DNA from: Lutispora saccharofermentans
Lineage (GTDB): Bacteria > Bacillota > Clostridia > Lutisporales > Lutisporaceae
Direction of reading: 5' to 3'
Length of the DNA stretch: 64,000 nt
Assembly (NCBI RefSeq): GCF_024363565.1
Contig: NZ_JAJEKE010000008.1
Coordinates: 1 to 64,000, forward strand
A model generated the notes under the pieces. It saw nothing but the letters and a program-made list of their open reading frames with translations. It had not been told where the DNA came from and did not search any database. Positions 62,329-64,000 of the stretch are shown here, piece by piece; positions within the stretch are counted from its first letter, which is position 1, and every line of letters begins with the position of its first letter. Both the position numbers and the translations under genes were made by a program.

Positions 62329-63048
62329 GTGGATAAACCCAAAATAATGATGCTTGGTACATTTCATATGGTGAGCGTTAAAAACTTATTTAATTTTAAG
62401 GTTGATGATCTTGTGAGTGATAAAAGGCAGGAAGAAATAATAGATCTTGTTGACAAAATAAAAAGATTCAATCCCACAAAAGTGGTTGTTGAATATGAGC
62501 ATAAAAATGAAGATGAGTTAAATGAAAAATATAATAATTATATTAATGGAGCAGCCCCATTAGAGATGTGGGAAGTGCAGCAAATAGCATTCAGACTGGC
62601 TAAAAGTTTAAAACTCCAAAGGATACATGCAATAGATTGGATGGAAAGAGGAGCAGGAACTTGTTCTATAGGCGAGGTCTATGAATATATAAAAAAAGAG
62701 CAGCCACAGTTTTTGACTTTATTTGATGATGCAGATATAAGCTTTGAAGGGGATACAACAATATCTGATATACATCGTTTTTTCAATGAAAAGGAGTATA
62801 TCAGGAGGACACATGAATCTTATGTGAATATGGCCAGAATCGGAATTAAAGATGGCTATAAGGGAATGGGCTGGCTGATTTGGTGGTATCAAAGAAATCT
62901 TATAATATTTGCTCATCTTTCTCAATTAATTGAACATCCGAATGAAAGGATATTTTTATTGATCGGTTCAGGTCATATAGGGATTTTGTCAAATTTTCTT
63001 AAGGAGAGCGAACTATTTGAAGTTGTAGATGCAATGGACTATTTATAA
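62329..63048 (+). CDS. DUF5694/TraB-like protein
   Basis: 239 residues from GTG 62329 after GAGGGGGA. IMMLGTFHMVSVKN at the N-terminus, VVVEYEHKNEDELNEKY, and LLIGSGHIGILSNFL at the end match the TraB/GumN-like arrangement (early GT(F)H and late GSGH). A metal-dependent hydrolase function is suspected for the superfamily. Confidence 0.8.
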   Translation: MDKPKIMMLGTFHMVSVKNLFNFKVDDLVSDKRQEEIIDLVDKIKRFNPTKVVVEYEHKNEDELNEKYNNYINGAAPLEMWEVQQIAFRLAKSLKLQRIHAIDWMERGAGTCSIGEVYEYIKKEQPQFLTLFDDADISFEGDTTISDIHRFFNEKEYIRRTHESYVNMARIGIKDGYKGMGWLIWWYQRNLIIFAHLSQLIEHPNERIFLLIGSGHIGILSNFLKESELFEVVDAMDYL

Positions 63049-63088
63049 AGTCTCTAATTTATACTCATTAAAGGATGGGGAAAAACAG

Positions 63089-63583
63089 ATGATTTTTCAG
63101 TCAAAAGATTTTTATGTAGATTTGGTAGAGAATGAAAATATAAATGAGATTGCTCAAGTATATAATTCCAATAAACATTTCTTGCTGAGCCATATAGACA
63201 GCGGCAAAGTTACATATGAATGGGTTAAACAAGAATTAGAGTCTATGGATAGGGCTGATTTCTATTCATGCAAAGTTGTTGAGAAAATCACAGGTAAAAT
63301 AATTGGCATAGTGGATTTTAAAGCAGGAAAGGAAGCCTATTTATCATTATTAATGCTGCATAAGGATTATAAGGATAAAGGATATGGAAAATTAATCTAT
63401 CAGGCTTTAGAAGAGTATGTCAAATCCATAGGAAGTAAGTGTATAAGAATAGATGTAGTCACTGATTATGATGAAAGCGTACTTAATTTTTGGACCAGAA
63501 AAGGGTTCATTAAATTTAAAGATGTGGAATTAAATTGGACAGGAAGAATTTTACCTGCAGTTACTATGAAGAAAAAAATTTGA
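63089..63583 (+). CDS. GNAT family N-acetyltransferase
   Basis: 164 residues from ATG 63089, after AAGGATGGGG. LMLHKDYKDKGYGKLIYQAL is the acetyl-CoA loop; YDESVLNFWTRKGFIKF follows. Preceding gene ends 41 bp upstream, probably same transcript. Confidence 0.9.
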   Translation: MIFQSKDFYVDLVENENINEIAQVYNSNKHFLLSHIDSGKVTYEWVKQELESMDRADFYSCKVVEKITGKIIGIVDFKAGKEAYLSLLMLHKDYKDKGYGKLIYQALEEYVKSIGSKCIRIDVVTDYDESVLNFWTRKGFIKFKDVELNWTGRILPAVTMKKKI

Positions 63584-63626
63584 TATTCAGTTATTCTTAC
63601 ATGTTTTCAGGGGGAGGGAAAAAATC

Positions 63627-64000
63627 ATAGACAAGAAGAATATCAAAGCTATTTTATTTGATTCAGGGAGAACCTTGAACATACCGAGGACTGGTCACTG
63701 GTTTATAACGCCTAAATTTTATGAAATACTTGATGTCTCAGGACTTAAATGCAAGCAGGAAATATTCGATAGTGCTATTGAGAAGGCTTGCGATTATGTA
63801 AACAAAATTCGTTTTGTAAAAAATGAAGAAGAAGAGTTTTTTATGTTCAGGGAATTTTATAGAATTGTTTTGGAAGGAGCCGGATATCCGGATATAGATA
63901 GCAGGATCTTGAGCGCCTTAGCAGAAGACAATGTTTATAACGATAATAAGTTTTTATTTTTTGATGATGTAGAGCCTTCACTAGAAATATTAAAACAGAA
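63627..64000 (+). CDS. HAD-like hydrolase, truncated by window end; non-canonical start
   Basis: The frame reads IDKKNIKAILFDSGRTLNIPRTG..., HAD motif I being DSGRT (the second Asp of DxD replaced by Gly). A GGGGGAGGG site ends at 63618, but neither ATG, GTG nor TTG follows: the fitting codons are ATC 63624 and ATA 63627. About 125 residues are seen before the window ends. Confidence 0.75.
   Translation, partial: MDKKNIKAILFDSGRTLNIPRTGHWFITPKFYEILDVSGLKCKQEIFDSAIEKACDYVNKIRFVKNEEEEFFMFREFYRIVLEGAGYPDIDSRILSALAEDNVYNDNKFLFFDDVEPSLEILKQ

Noticed and set aside
1-64000. tRNA, rRNA, transposase, phage or integrase genes
   Set aside because: Looked for tRNA-like cloverleaf ends, DDE/tyrosine/serine recombinase motifs and phage genes on both strands; none could be supported.

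Overview
The window looks like a chromosome segment of a low-GC, Gram-positive, probably anaerobic member of the Clostridia. The evidence is four T-box leaders (two Leu, one Trp, one Asn), strong AGGAGG-type ribosome binding sites with frequent TTG/GTG starts, SLH surface-protein domains, a type-I c-di-GMP riboswitch and an AT-rich sequence. Almost every gene is on the + strand. No rRNA, tRNA, transposase, phage gene, CRISPR array or integrase was seen.

Layout. (1) 1-7.4 kb: branched-chain amino-acid synthesis, leuCDB behind one Leu T-box and leuA-ilvB-ilvN behind a second. ilvN appears to start at AUA. (2) 7.4-24.7 kb: mostly housekeeping and accessory genes: Trp T-box-trpS, a compact leader with a 7-codon ORF, a MutS2 without Smr domain, an SLH protein, phosphatase, EamA transporter, VOC protein, Cu/Zn SOD, three overlapping M42 aminopeptidase paralogues, a MarR-MATE pair with a clear operator, and an Asn T-box-asnS whose leader carries an inserted ~160-bp hairpin element.

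(3) 24.8-42.4 kb: an integron-like gene-cassette array. Single promoterless genes (GNAT acetyltransferases, methyltransferases, alpha/beta hydrolase, HD fragments, a toxin-antitoxin pair, sugar-phosphate isomerase, DJ-1-like protein, a class D beta-lactamase, an ANT-like nucleotidyltransferase, cupin, NUDIX) are separated by ~100-155-bp related repeats. In several cases the box at the start of a cassette is the reverse complement of the box at that cassette's own 3' end, as expected of attC recombination, and not of the box in the flanking repeat. Several units are broken or chimeric. This is the main discovery candidate.

(4) 42.4-64 kb: a looser run of one-gene accessory units: phosphatase, methyltransferase, GNATs, secreted proteins, c-di-GMP riboswitch-HD-GYP, Nif3-like protein, radical SAM protein, two AraC regulators, nitroreductase, DinB, YoaK, MerR regulator, and a MATE pump paired with a CsoR-family repressor behind a perfect 33-bp palindrome. 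The window ends inside a HAD-family gene.

Most functional calls rest on motifs and overall protein resemblance read by eye; no database search was run.
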